Below the pieces are notes generated by a model, which was given only the letters and a program-made list of their open reading frames with translations, did not search any database and was not told the origin of the DNA. From Sequoia sempervirens (Eukaryota > Streptophyta > Pinopsida > Cupressales > Cupressaceae): a stretch of 64,000 nt of DNA. This document shows positions 12,601 to 25,300 of this stretch, piece after piece; the first letter of the stretch is position 1, and each line of letters opens with the position of its first letter. The stretch lies in contig VDFB02195886.1 in assembly GCA_007258455.2 (NCBI GenBank), positions 132,472-196,471 on the forward strand. Direction: 5' to 3'. A program made the translations under genes and the position numbers.

Positions 12601-15600
12601 TGAAAGAAAGACTGGCTTCCTCTATGAGTGATCTCAATAGGATCTACACGAGCATATTAACTATCCTTGTTTGATTTTAATAATTAATCTACTATCAAAC
12701 ATAATAATTATGCCAATTTTAATCCGTGACCATGTTTTAAATTAGAAGATTTAATTTTAATAATGAGCTAAAACACTTAATTGGAAACAAACTATTATTG
12801 AACTTATTAGAAATTGAATTATAATATATTGGTCCAAAATGAAAAAAGAACTAGAAGATGGAAAAGAAGAACTTGGGGCTAAAATTTGAAGGTTGTTGGA
12901 TCAAATGCCAATGCTAAGAATGTTTGTATGATGCACTATAGCCTTGTATGATTGAAAATATCAAAATACTATGCCTTAAAAATTGTGACTTGCTAATACA
13001 AAAATAAAGCTAGACAACAACAAATAGATCATTAATGACGAAGTAAATGAAATAACACAAAGTCACACTAATCGAATGCAAATAAATTGATAGAAATGAA
13101 AAGGAATAAAATAGAAAGATATCAACAAGCTCATAAAGGTTGAATATATTCCTCTAGATAATAACCTTTAGCTTATAGAAGACAAATAAAAAAAAAATCT
13201 AGTTGTGAGAATCTTGCCTTGATGTCAGACAATTGGATAGGTTTTTCAACCTCCATGAACAACTTATTTTTGATAATTTGATAATAGAAATGCTAAATAT
13301 AATACATGTAAAATATTAATGTTGTAAATAATACAAGAGAACACGAATATACTTCTATTAAGTGCAAAAGTGATATTAGATTTCAAAGATAATAGCACAA
13401 AGGATTCAGCAATACAAATAACAAAGAAAGGAGAAAAAGTTAGAGTAGCTAAAAGACGAAGAACCCCAACGAACTTGAAGCAAAAAAAGAAGGACCAAAT
13501 GTTGAGTTTGAAATTGCTACCACACTTTCATGAATATGTTACTTGGTGTAGAAAAATATTCACACAGAATCACATTGTTGGTAGGAAGCCTTAAAAGTGT
13601 TGTAACAATTGAGAATGCTTCAACACTTAACCTTTTGCAAGATAGAGAGATAGAATTCAATTGAGAATCGATAGAATGAAAAAATAAAGTTGAAAATTAA
13701 TCAAAAAAGGATAGTTGAGAGTGGGTATCCATTCAGATTCTTCCTAGGATAGTTAACTACCAACTGCAAGGATGGTAGAGCAGAGAAATGCCTACAAACG
13801 ATCATATTTATGAATTATCATGTCGACATCCATGTGTAGTGCTACTGTCCAAATAATTCAAGCTAGAAACTAGTTTGACACACTAACAATAACATACAAA
13901 AGGAATCTACAACACAAGGACAAGGAGAAACAACAAAAAGTGCTAAATTTTTGGCACTAGGAGGGCAAGGCTAGGGACACCAAAGAGGGTTTAGGACAAT
14001 GTGAAATTGTAAAGGTATGCAATTTTTCACGTTATAGTAATAAAAGTATTTTTCCTAAACTACTTATGGATGCTAGCACACTAAACACCAATGCGTCCAT
14101 TGGAACCTAGTGACATTTTTGGATACTAACACACTTGAGGACCCTAGTGTGTAGGTTGGATGCTATCATGGACCCTAGATGTTGATGTTATCCAAATATG
14201 CGAACATAACTAGTGGGTTCGACTATAGGTCAAAAGGTTGAGAAACTAGCTAAAATTTTATTTTATTTTCTTACCTCTCTCAAAAATGGGTCCTACTCCA
14301 CTTGCTCCTTGAGTTGGTCCAATCTCGAACACTAGAAATCTCATCCATGTGATTTTTTCACTATCAAAATTCTCTAAAAACTCTAAATTTTCTAAATTGA
14401 GTAGTGAAAATGAATAGTAATTTTTTTAAAAAAAACTACTATTTTCTAAAATTAAAAATAAATTGAACACCTTCTTCATAGAAACACTCATAACTTTTGG
14501 ATGTGAGCTTAAATATTTGCATTGTTTCTTTTGTGCAAGTCCTCACTTAATACTCTTCCCCATCACATGTTTTTTATTGACTTGTTATTTTATGAAATAG
14601 CCCTTCAAAGAGTGTTTTTGTCCAAATTTTGATGTAATGAATTCTCTTTCCTATTTTCACTTCTTAGACATCATGTAACAATAGGAGGCATACATTCACC
14701 CTTATTCTCTCTAATTTATTTTTCTCTTAGAATTTCCTTGATACTACTTTTATTTCTTGACTAACATATATACTTGCCTTATATGATTATATGATTTTTT
14801 TGACATTGTGATTTTGCAGGATTGTATTCTTTGACACTAGTTTTGTAATTCCTTAAGTTTGGGATTGATTGCTCCACTTAAAGAACTTTTTGTATATTCT
14901 ATAACATCATTTTTAGTATCATTTTGATAACACTTTCATTTTTATATTGTAGTGTAGCTTATCATTTAGTGTCATTAGCCTAGTAAAGTGAGGAAAAAAT
15001 GTAACATAAAAAAATTATGTACCCACACAATTTCATGCTATATTTTGAATGCAATTTGGCATCCACTTTACTAGTATATTTTAGGGATCACTTGAGCCTA
15101 TCCCTAGCCTGTTTTCTCTCAATTTCTAAGTTTCTACATCATAGTTATATTCTACCCACTAACTTGAGACCACGTGTCAAATTTGAGAAAAATTCCTTTG
15201 GATATAATCATGATGTGTAGACACACACTAGCATCTTGGAAGTTTTAAAATTTTGGCATTGGTTTACCACTTAGATACCTATTGTTGATTGTTGTAATGA
15301 TTTCTCATTAATAAAATAAATTATTCATCAAATAAATCCAACACTTAAGCTTTCCATAACCTTCATTCAAAAGTGATTTTAAAAATCTAAGTATTGAATC
15401 TCTACCCTTCTTCTCAACTCTTATTTCTTATTTTTCTCGACACTTCGCTAGAAAAAAATCCATTGTTGAAGCTTTCTTGGTATTGATGTTGTTATACTAT
15501 TATTGACCTCTCAAAGTGCTCTCTCCTTTTCCATCACATGGTTGTTAATATTATTTGAAGTTTTAAATCTTGTTTCGATAATATTGAAGTTGCATTACTT

Positions 15601-16397
15601 TATCACACTTTAATATTTCTTGAAAAAATTCTTAGTGACCATCAAATCCTCTCTTATCAATCAAATACACACACTAGGGTATTTTTCCCCATAGACTAGG
15701 TATTTATACAAATTTATTTTTCATCATTGTTCTTACTCATAGAAGAACATAGCCTACACACATTTCTTTATTTATTTATCTATCTTAAATTTATGCGGAG
15801 CTTGAAAGACCAAAATAGGGGCTTGACCATTCTTGTCAAGCTCCCAAATAGCTCCAACCATTTTCCTTATCCTCAACTGCATAGTGGTTTGCATATATTT
15901 TTCCCTTTCATATCATTTCTATTTTCTTCTCAAACTATATGGATTTGGTTGCATTTCTTTGTTTCTATATCATTTTGTATCACTTGGATTGTTGTTTTGA
16001 TGTCCTTGTTCTTTGTTGTGTAGCTAGACATGGACTTTATGGGAGAAAACACATTTTACTAACACTTTGTGTTAGAAAGTGTCATATGGATGATAATACA
16101 TCACATAGATGCATGTGCATTGTGTTGACATCTTGCATTTAATGACTTCTTGATTTCAGCTTTAAGTTCCTCTCTACTTATTATTTATAGTTTTGAACCC
16201 AAATTTCTAAATTTATGTTTTAATTTACTGTAAATTAACTTCTTGTCATTTAGCATTATGTTTTAGTCTAGAAAAAATACATTTAAAAAAAAATTAAAAC
16301 ATTCTAACAAAGCTTGATAATATTTTGTTCTTTTTGTAATTAAAAAATAATAAAATATTTTCTCTTAAAACTAGTTTTATCTCATAATAGTGTATGT
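9632..16397. other. Intergenic, no supported gene
   Basis: This is a long AT-rich stretch with only short open frames. The minus-strand frames at 10781-10566, 11317-11087 and 12227-11928 have faintly protein-like composition but no recognised motif, and I do not call them genes. A small internal repetition around GGATGCTAGCACAC/GGATACTAACACAC is at 14065-14170. Confidence 0.5.
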
Positions 16398-16657
16398 AAA
16401 ACATTTAATTTAAAAAAGGCCCAGAATGGGTTGGGGATGATGTTGTTAATCTCCTTTCTCAGAACTGGGAAAATGCCAATTAATCTGTTGTTGTTGCGTA
16501 GTGTGTCTATCGGTTGTTGGTTCGCTGTGTATGTTTTTTGGCTTAGTTATTAATATTTTTTGGACTTGATCTTTTTTGGCCCTTGTGGCTCTCCATGTAA
16601 AGGGTACAACACCCTGTAAATGATGCTTATTGTATCAAAAACATTTAATTTAAAAAA
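16398..16657 (+). mobile_element. 5'-truncated LINE tail with 20-bp target duplication
   Basis: The direct repeat AAAACATTTAATTTAAAAAA occurs at 16398-16417 and 16638-16657 and encloses about 220 bp starting GGCCCAGAATGGG. The insert ends with a LINE-like 3' end (CCTGTAAATGATGCTTATTGTATCAA), where the A tail merges with the target duplication. Long target duplication, 5' truncation and an A-rich end fit non-LTR retrotransposition. The insert lies in a sequence related to 8330-8455. Confidence 0.8.
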
Positions 16658-16689
16658 CAAAAAACATTCTAGATTAAACTATATTTTTG

Positions 16690-17460
16690 TACATTACAAA
16701 TACATCTAAAATATCTGTAATAAATAAAAAATAGAAAAAAATACTTGAAAATGAACCTTTTCACTTGAACATAATAAAAAAATACACTAAATATATTTTC
16801 TCTTTGCTAGAAAAATTTAATTATGAGATAAGAGATGTAAAGTGGGCAAGTAAATCTTCAATCGAAGAATAATCACTAAGTAAAAGGGATGGCTCTACTT
16901 CATTGATTTTTCCAAATAATTCATCAAACTTATCCCATACTAGGTAGGTATGTCAAACTTCATTAAACTAAATGCCTTCCTTTATGGTCACCCCATTGTT
17001 GCAAGTATGCTTAGAACTAAAATTTAATGAAGGTGGCCTACACGTGTGAATAATCCCTCAAATATATTTCATCTTTGCTAGAAAATTTCATTTATGATAG
17101 GAGAGATGTAAACTTGACAAGTAAATCTTCAATCGAAGAATAATCACAAAGTAAAAGGGATAGCTCTATTTTGTTGATTTTTCCAAACAATTCATCAAAC
17201 TTATCCCATACTAGGTAGGTATGTCAAACTTCATTAAACAAAATGCCTTCCTTTATGGTCACCCCATTGTTGCAAGTATGCTTAGAATTAAAATTTAATG
17301 AAGGTGGCCTACACGTGTGATTAATCCTCCAAAAGAATGAATACTTCTCCAAAGCTAGTCACCTAACAAAGATAAATTTGTGATATTCAACAAATGTGTA
17401 TTGTCTATCTAGCTTATTGGTGCTTGTTTAACCAGTCATCAATAATTATGGTACAACAAA
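16690..17460. repeat. R1 repeat copy 2, internally duplicated in tandem (about 270-bp unit)
   Basis: Units at about 16789-17058 and 17059-17327 share long identical blocks such as AAGTAAATCTTCAATCGAAG, ACTAGGTAGGTATGTCAAAC and GAAGGTGGCCTACACGTGTG. Both have an uninterrupted TTGCAAGTATGCTTAGAA, the empty site of the MITE seen at 5775-5916. No coding potential is seen. Confidence 0.85.
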
Positions 17461-18598
17461 CATCGACGATGTTGTTTAGATTTTTTTTTAAAAATCTGTT
17501 AAATTCATAATAAAATGTCTTCCATGTCCTACATACTCATTTTAATAGAGATTAAACACATTATATTTCCACAATTCATAAATCTTTTAATAGTAATTAT
17601 AATTATAAAATAATCTTTAAATTAATCAAATCAAATAATTCTTAAATAAATAAAAATAATTTTTGAAATAAAAATAAAATAAATAATATGAATAAAAAAA
17701 TAAAAAAAATTTATCATTATAATTATTAATAAAATTTAAATAATCTATCAAGTGCATTTTTTTTTCTACTACTCTCTAAAACATTGACATATAATTTTTA
17801 ACTTTAAAATTTAACTTTCAACATTAATCTTTTTAAAGACTGACAAAAAATTAAACATTCACATTAAAGACATTATATTTCTAAAGTTCATATATAATGT
17901 TGTTTAATAATATTTTAAATTTAATTACGTTATCAACATAGTTGTGGTCCATCATCAAAAAGCAAGGAAAAAAATGATGAAAAACCAAGATTATCTAAAT
18001 AGAAGTGAAAAAGAAAACATGTAAACCAAGATACCTTAAAAAGACTAAGAAATGCATTAGAAAAGTATAGATCAAATATATATAAAAGAAAATGAACAAA
18101 TATATATAGAACATATATAAACAAATATAAACCTATAAATACTCCAAATATATAAACATACAAATATCAACAAATAAAAAGAAATAAACTGGAAAAATGT
18201 AATATATAAGTGCCCCAAACAATCATTATACACTAATGCCTTGAAACTACATATAAGTATTTTAAAATCATAAATCTAGGTGAATATAGACATATATCAA
18301 TGTGCTTTTTGTTCAGGTTTCCAAAAAAAATCTAAAAAGGGTAGACCATTGATTGTACATTAAATTATATTTTATTAGTACGCTGATATGACATCACATT
18401 ATTTGCTATTTTTAATTAAATATAAAAAAATACATTTTTTTCAATTATTAGTACTCACTAACAATTTTATAATCACAGTCGTCAGTGCAATATTATTAAA
18501 AATATTAAATAATGAATCGGCAAATACTATCCCAATTATTAAAACATATTCAATTAATAGATGCTCCACGTAACTTAAAAATACATTAAAAAATACTT
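17461..18598. other. Intergenic upstream of the receptor kinase
   Basis: Very AT-rich with homopolymer-like runs. I see no gene or defined repeat. Confidence 0.5.
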
Positions 18599-18973
18599 TT
18601 ATATATATTATATATGGACTTTATATATTATATATATTGACCTGTGATACGGTCTAAAGATGATATTTTTATCTTCTTGTATCCGTTGCCTGCCATAGTT
18701 GACCAAATAGATATTAATTCCGCTGCTTCCCTCCCACAAATTGCAGATAACATTTAGATCAAATATTTAACAGAACGCGGCAGACTTTGACTTCAGGTAT
18801 GGCTGGCTGGCTGTGTGCTGTTCTCAACTTTAAAATATTTATTATTAAATTATACAACAGTAGTTACTTCACAAGTGAATAAGAATCATCCAAGATTGTT
18901 TTTACATGCATAACAGTTGACACAACTGATGACTACAATCTAGACTAGAAATACTAGCCGATTATAGATAAAG
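18599..18973 (+). promoter_or_regulatory. Putative promoter with three W-boxes
   Basis: A TATA-rich run lies at 18599-18636. W-box motifs TTGAC[C/T], the binding sites of WRKY defence regulators, occur at 18637-18642 (TTGACC), 18699-18704 (TTGACC) and 18787-18792 (TTGACT), all on the + strand within 340 bp of the ATG. A TTGACA at about 18916 is not a full W-box. The motifs are seen directly; use as a promoter and pathogen response are inference, and the transcription start is not visible. Confidence 0.45.
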
Positions 18974-19394
18974 ATGATCTCTGTGGGAATCTACCTCGAC
19001 AGGGTTTATACCCTATTATCATTATTGGTTTTAGTGGAGGTGATATCTTGTCAGAATTGTGGGTGTCCCAGTGATGTCTGTTGTAGCCAATATGGATATT
19101 GTGGAAACACCACAGCCTACTGTGGAGAAGGTTGCAGGGAAGGTCCATGCACTGCTAAGAATTCCAATACTTCCTCAGGGGCATTCAATGTTCTTAACGA
19201 GACCAAAACCATAGATCTATGTAACAGTATTCTCTCTAGTGCCTCAGACAATTGTGAGGGGAAGGATTTCTATACATTTAATTCATTCATAACTGCAGCA
19301 AATGCCTTTCCTGGTTTTGGAAGCACAGGATCAACAGAGATTGCCAGGAGAGAAGTGGCAGCTTTTTTAGCCAACGTGGTTTTCCTGGTTGGAG
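18974..19394 (+). other. Exon 1: signal peptide, hevein domain, start of GH19
   Basis: The ATG at 18974 is followed by a hydrophobic leader ([14 protein letters not shown]) and then the mature start QNCGC, typical of class IV chitinases. Eight cysteines at residues 29, 31, 36, 37, 43, 50, 54 and 59 match the class IV hevein pattern. The sugar-contacting positions Ser38, Tyr40, Tyr42 and Tyr49 are kept. The GH19 start ([19 protein letters not shown]) is clear. The usual HVTHETG is NVVFLVG at residues 133-140, so the first catalytic Glu is Leu138. The donor at 19395 is phase 1; readthrough would meet a stop at 19466. Confidence 0.93.
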
Positions 19395-22300
19395 GTGATC
19401 GAACTAACAATTTCTTTTTTAAGTTTTACTCTGAATTTTTTCGAACTAACATTTTTTTTTTCTACTGATAATTTTTTTTGGTTAAGTAAATATCCTTTGA
19501 TTAGACTGAAGGACTTTACAAACTACGTCAATAAGCTTTTGTTTTGCTCCAATATTGTTGAGTCTGAATCTTGAACTACAGATTTCTGCTATGTCAATGC
19601 AACCAATTCAAGTGTGATAGACTGTGATGAGACGGTCACTCTGTATCCCTGCGCTGACGGAAGGAGTTATCATGGGCGTGGTCCATTGCAATTAAGTTGG
19701 TAAGTTTTCTTGCATTTGCAGCTGATTGATCTTATTTGATTAGTCGCCAATATAACCATAAAATTAAATCAATTGTGAAAGTGGTGAACTTTTAATCTAC
19801 AAAACTTTCAAAAAGTGGAAAGGTACTCAATTTAATCTTTAATCTCAAGTTTAAAGGGAAACCAACACTGCCAATACATAGAAAGTGTCATCCGATATAC
19901 TTCACTTCGTGATCATGACAACTGTTTGCATTATTGTGCTGAGATTTCCACAAGACACAGTAGATTTATATGGAAAATACGTAATCTCAGTTATATTTAG
20001 GACTAAGATTTCTCAATTGTATTCATTAGAACTTAAAATTAGGTTTAAATGTAGGTCCAAACCAAAAGACCAAACTGGTTTACAAGGAGGTATGCACACA
20101 GCACTGTAGGAATTTGAACTTGGATCCTTTTACATGTCATACAAGATTGACAGGCTCCAACTCTTGTAGTATCAACCGTATTAATGGTTACTTGCCTTTG
20201 TACAGGAACTACAATTATGGACCTGCAGGGACTTACCTCAATTTGGACTTACTAAGCCAACCAGACCTTGTGTCCACCAACTCTACAATCTCCTTCAAGG
20301 CTTCCCTCTGGTATTGGATGATCAATTCTGATTGTCACACTGCCATAGTTTCTGGACAGGGCTTCATAGAAACTGTTAAAGGTCTAGATAGTACGGCATG
20401 TAATAGCCCTCAGGACATTTCCCTGAGGGTTGACAACTACAAATCTTTCTGTCAGCAACTTGGAGTAGACCCTGGAACAAATCTAACATGTGAGATAACA
20501 TCAATATCCACTGGAGGAAGAAGAAAATCCAAGAAACTAATACCCATATTGTTAGGAAGCATAGGAGGAGCAGCTCTCCTATGTTTCTTGGTCTTATTCT
20601 TCTGCAGGTTTCGCATTATACAGCTAAGAAGACATAAATCAGATACAGGTCTAGGTATGTACACATTTTAAAAAATATCAGTTCATTAGTTAGTTGCAGA
20701 TGCTATTTATGCCAGCTCTAACATTTTGAAAGTGAAAATTTAGGTGCTGACGAAATAGAACCTGCAATTATTAACTTCAATTACAATTACGAAGTTCTTC
20801 AAGAAGCAACTAAAGGCTTCTGTGCTGCAAACAAACTTGGGGAAGGAGGCTTTGGTGAAGTTTATAAGGTAAAACTATGTAAAACATGAAAACAATTTTT
20901 TCTCTTATTACTAAATTCCTACTAACTGTTTGGATGGCAGGTTCAGTAGACTGCCTAAACAGTTCATTTTGTTTTCCTTCCACTGCTCTGGTTGTACTCT
21001 TCTAGCTTATTGTGTTTCCCTATTAGTTATGTTTTATTCCTCAAGTTTATTGTAAATCACTGAGTCTTACCTCTTCCTTATTCTTGTCTTGTAGTTTTGA
21101 AATCGCATTGACTTATTTCAGTTATTTGTGCAGTTATTTGTGGAAGTTAATACAGTTTCCTTCTTTCTTGCCTTCCAGAGCAGTAAATTCTCGAGTGTTT
21201 TACATTCACACTACTCCTTAGTTACATAGCATACACATGCCTCGCTGAAATTCTATGATATTCAATATTCTTCCATCTGCTTGTTTAGATTAGTCGATAA
21301 TCATAGGAGGACGTGGTGCTAAATTTTCAAGTAGGCAATGGTATTTAGAAGATGTTTTACTGAATGAACCATGAACTTATTTGCAGGGGACACTTGAAGA
21401 TGGAAAAGAGATTGCTGTTAAGAAGCTCTTTGTAACACAATCAACACAAGCTATGGAAGAATTCCTAACAGAAATTAAGATTGTTAGTGGCTTTCTTCAT
21501 AGAAATCTTATCCGTTTGCTTGGGTGTTGCAGTAAGGGGCGGGAACGATTTCTAGTTTATGAATTTATGCCAAACAGGAGTCTTGACAAGCATTTGTTTG
21601 GTAATGAGTTCAACTCACTTCACTAAAAATTTGATTTCCAAGTATAATATTTCACATTCTCATTTCGTGGTGACTGCAACTCTGGAAACAAACAGGGGAG
21701 AGGGGAATTTGTCTCAAATGGATAGATCGTTTCGAAATAATAACAGGCACAGCTCACGGTCTTGTATATTTGCATGACCATTCTCACTTTCCCATTGTAC
21801 ACAGAGACATCAAAACTCCCAACATCCTTCTTGATGAAAACCTGCAACCTAAAATAGCAGATTTTGGATTAGCCAAATTTTTCCCTGAAGATAAGACACA
21901 TCTTACAACCAGGGTGGGCGGAACCATGTAAGTCCTTAACTACACTGATTTACTTTTCCTTTGGAAATTCATTAAGTGCTCCTCTTGTCTATTCTAAGCT
22001 AGCTGTATTTTCACTGTCCTTTACCATTCTTTTGCCATAGTATAATTTATTTCTTTCTTAATTACTGACATAGGCTAGCATTGTAACACTTAAAGTATTA
22101 TAGAATCTCTCAAACTCACATTTCTTTATTAAATACAGTGGATATACTGCTCCTGAATATGCTGTGCATGGCCAATTAACACAAAAAGCAGATGTTTATA
22201 GCTACGGAGTGGTTGTCCTGGAGATTGTGAGTGGAAAGAAGTGCAGCAATACTGGACTTCCGCAGCCCATGGAGCTTCTTTTGCAATGGGTATGTATGTT

Positions 22301-25300
22301 TCTTAAATTTATGCCACAACATATGAAATGAAATGATGTTCACCACTAGTCTGGTGGACATTTTGTAGAATCTATTGGAGGAAAAATCATATATACAATA
22401 ATATAAATTATAATATTAGTTTCTATAATTTAAAAATTTATACTGGTGTCCACAAATAACTGAAAATAGGCCAGGATCACCATACAAGTAGACCCACATT
22501 AGTATAGACAAATGGGGCGCTCAAACTGATTCTAGTGAGCTATATTATAAAAATAGAATATTAAGAAAATTAATAATAAATTCACCTACAACATGATGGA
22601 AGTATCAAAATAGCTAACCAAAAATTACAATCCAATGTTTATCATCATGGAGTATGAGATATGTCTCCAAGACCGAGTCTAGCAATGTCATTTAGAGAAT
22701 GAGCTGACATGAAGGCAGACGTTGATGTTATCCTTGGGGATGGAACATTGCCATTTGGAGTCAAACACGCGAAGCTGTTGACCCACTGAGCTTCAAGAGA
22801 GAAGCTACTAGATAGTGTTACTTGTTTTTTCTTTGTGCTTAATTGAGTGCATTAGTTATTTTCATATAAGTAGTTTCTCTGCTGTATGATCGAATCAATC
22901 TACATTGTATTTTATTGGTGGTTCCCAAAAAAAATATGAAAATTTGATGTGTGCTGGAAACACGATGCACCACCAAATCTGGGACTAGCTAAATGTCTCT
23001 TCCAATATTGTTAATTTGGTTGAGAAACTGGGGAGGGGGAGGATGGTGGGGCGGTCGTAGTGGTTAGAAACTGCCCTGTCTCTTGGGGAAAAGGAAATAA
23101 GTGTCGATAGCTTGGTAGATGGAATAGACTAGCTGTGAGAGATCTGTACAGAGAGGAGCTAGAAAAGGGGTTTTAGTATGTTGCTATTCAAGCAATTCAT
23201 ATAGAGGTATTTTGGCAGACTTAGAGGGGACACATAAAATGGTTTCTGTAGTTTTCATTTTCCAACAATAAGAGTTCTTTGTTTTTTCTGATAATTGTTT
23301 GGTATTGCTTATCTTCACTGTATATTCACTTTTGATTCCGCTGTTCTTGATTTCTGTTTGGTATTGCTCATCTACACTATATTTCTCTTGTACTCTGCTG
23401 TGTTCAATTCTAGAATCTATACCTGTAACAGGGTTATTTAATTTACAGCAATAGAGGTTGTTTGCATCAATTTAGTATCAATCAAACAAAGATGACCCAA
23501 AGGGGAACCCATCTGTATTGAGGAGGAAGAGGCAGAAGGAATGCAGGGCCATATAAACTAATGGTGAAGAATGGCGTAGAAGATTAGATGTCATTGAAGC
23601 CAAACTACATCCAAATAATTCTGAAGATTAACAAGAGAACCTGGGCAATCCGGCTAGGGTAGTAGAAGGTTCATTGAAGCTATGTCCAAACAAAGGTCTA
23701 GAGTGAAGGTTGAAATTTCAGACTTTAAAGGTGAATTCACCCCAGATTTATTCATAGACTGGGCCCAAGAGTTGGAGAGGTATTTTGAGATGGGTGGCAA
23801 TGATAAAGATGACCATAAAAAGGTGAACATTGCAGCTTCAAAATTGAAGTTTCATGATGCTCTATGGTGGGAGAATTTGTTAAGTACTAGGAAAGACAGG
23901 GTAAGGACAAAATCAGACTGTAGCCCAAGATGTTGAAGCGCCTAAGAGCTAGATTCTTGACTTCCAGACTATTAGCAAAAACTATTTAGAGAATTTGTAA
24001 ACTTAAGGCAGAGGAATCAATTAGTACAAAGTTATATAGAACAATTCACGAGGTTGCAAATCCAAACTAATATAAAAGAGAATGAAGAGCAAGCAGTAGC
24101 TAGGTATGTTAATGTCCTAAGGTTTTAGCTTCAAGATGAACTAGCCTTAGTCAAGGTACCTTGGATGAGGCATATGAACATGCCTTAAAAGCAGAGGGAA
24201 AGCTAAATTGGAAGAGAAAATGGCAAGTAAGAAGGGTGATAGCATTTTGAATAAAGAAAAGAAAGTTCCTCCAAAGGAGAAGAGCCCAAGGGAAATGTGA
24301 AACCTGACTTTAGAGGAAGGAAGGGCTTTAGAGGTAAGGGATGATGATGACAATCTTTTGAAGAGTGAAAGCCCTTAAGATGCTTCATATACAATGAAGC
24401 TCACAAAGCTCAAGACTTGCCACTAAATCATAAAACTTCAAAAAGAGCAATGTCGGTAGAAGAAGACCTGCAACTGGAGAAAACATGATACTACGAAGGA
24501 CCTTGGTGGAAGGAAACAAGCCATCTACAAACAATGATTGGATAAGGAAGCATACTTTTGAGACTAGATGCAAGTGTCAAGGAAAGGTATGCAAAGTGAT
24601 AATACATGGTAGATTAATAGACAATTTTGTAAATACTAAAATGGTACAAAGGTTGAATCTTTCTTGTATTCATAAATCAAAACCATATAAGATTTCTTGG
24701 TTGAAGAAAGATCAAAGTGTGCTTGTGGATAAGTCTTGTTTTATTGTCTTTTATAACACGCCCTAGGAAGATGAGGTACTCCGTGATGTAGTACCTATGG
24801 ATGTTTGCCACTTGTTACTAGGCCAGCCCTGGTAATATGACAGAAATGCAGCCCACCATGGCAGAGAAAATACTTATGAGATACAACATGAGGGGAAGCA
24901 ACATATTTTGAAACCTTCTAAACAAGAAGGCTCAACTAAAACAGTAGCTCTATGGTTAAGCGCGCTTGAGCTGGAGTAGTACCAGGATGGGTGACCTCCC
25001 GGGACGGCCCAGTGCTTCACCTCTGTGAGCATCACCTAGATGCAATGAGTGCTAAGCAGACCATTCATTATCATGAGAGATGGGTTCTTGTGAACCACTA
25101 CTCATGAAACATGGGTCAATGAGTTTGACTCGAAACTACACGGTTGAATCCTGATAGCAATATCATAATTTGACACGCTGTGGAAAATACCTCCTACTTA
25201 TCAATTGATGAGCTAAAGGGGTTCTATAATGAATGGTTCATAAGGCTTTTCATGAAGGTTTGCAAATGAGGTTGCAAGCTAAGTGGAGCAACTAACAGAA

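Noticed and set aside
15727..16142. Hydrophobic + strand ORFs as a membrane protein
   Set aside because: T-rich DNA gives Phe/Leu/Ile-rich frames by chance; two overlapping frames look alike and no family motif is seen.
19395..19468. Extension of exon 1 to the stop at 19466 as a short secreted hevein-GH19 protein
   Set aside because: The GH19 match stops exactly at the donor and resumes in phase in exon 2. A retained-intron form is possible but not supported by the sequence.
24954..25030. A functional 5S rRNA gene
   Set aside because: Only the 3' half of 5S is present, with changed bases, and it is fused to a dispersed repeat tail that recurs three times.
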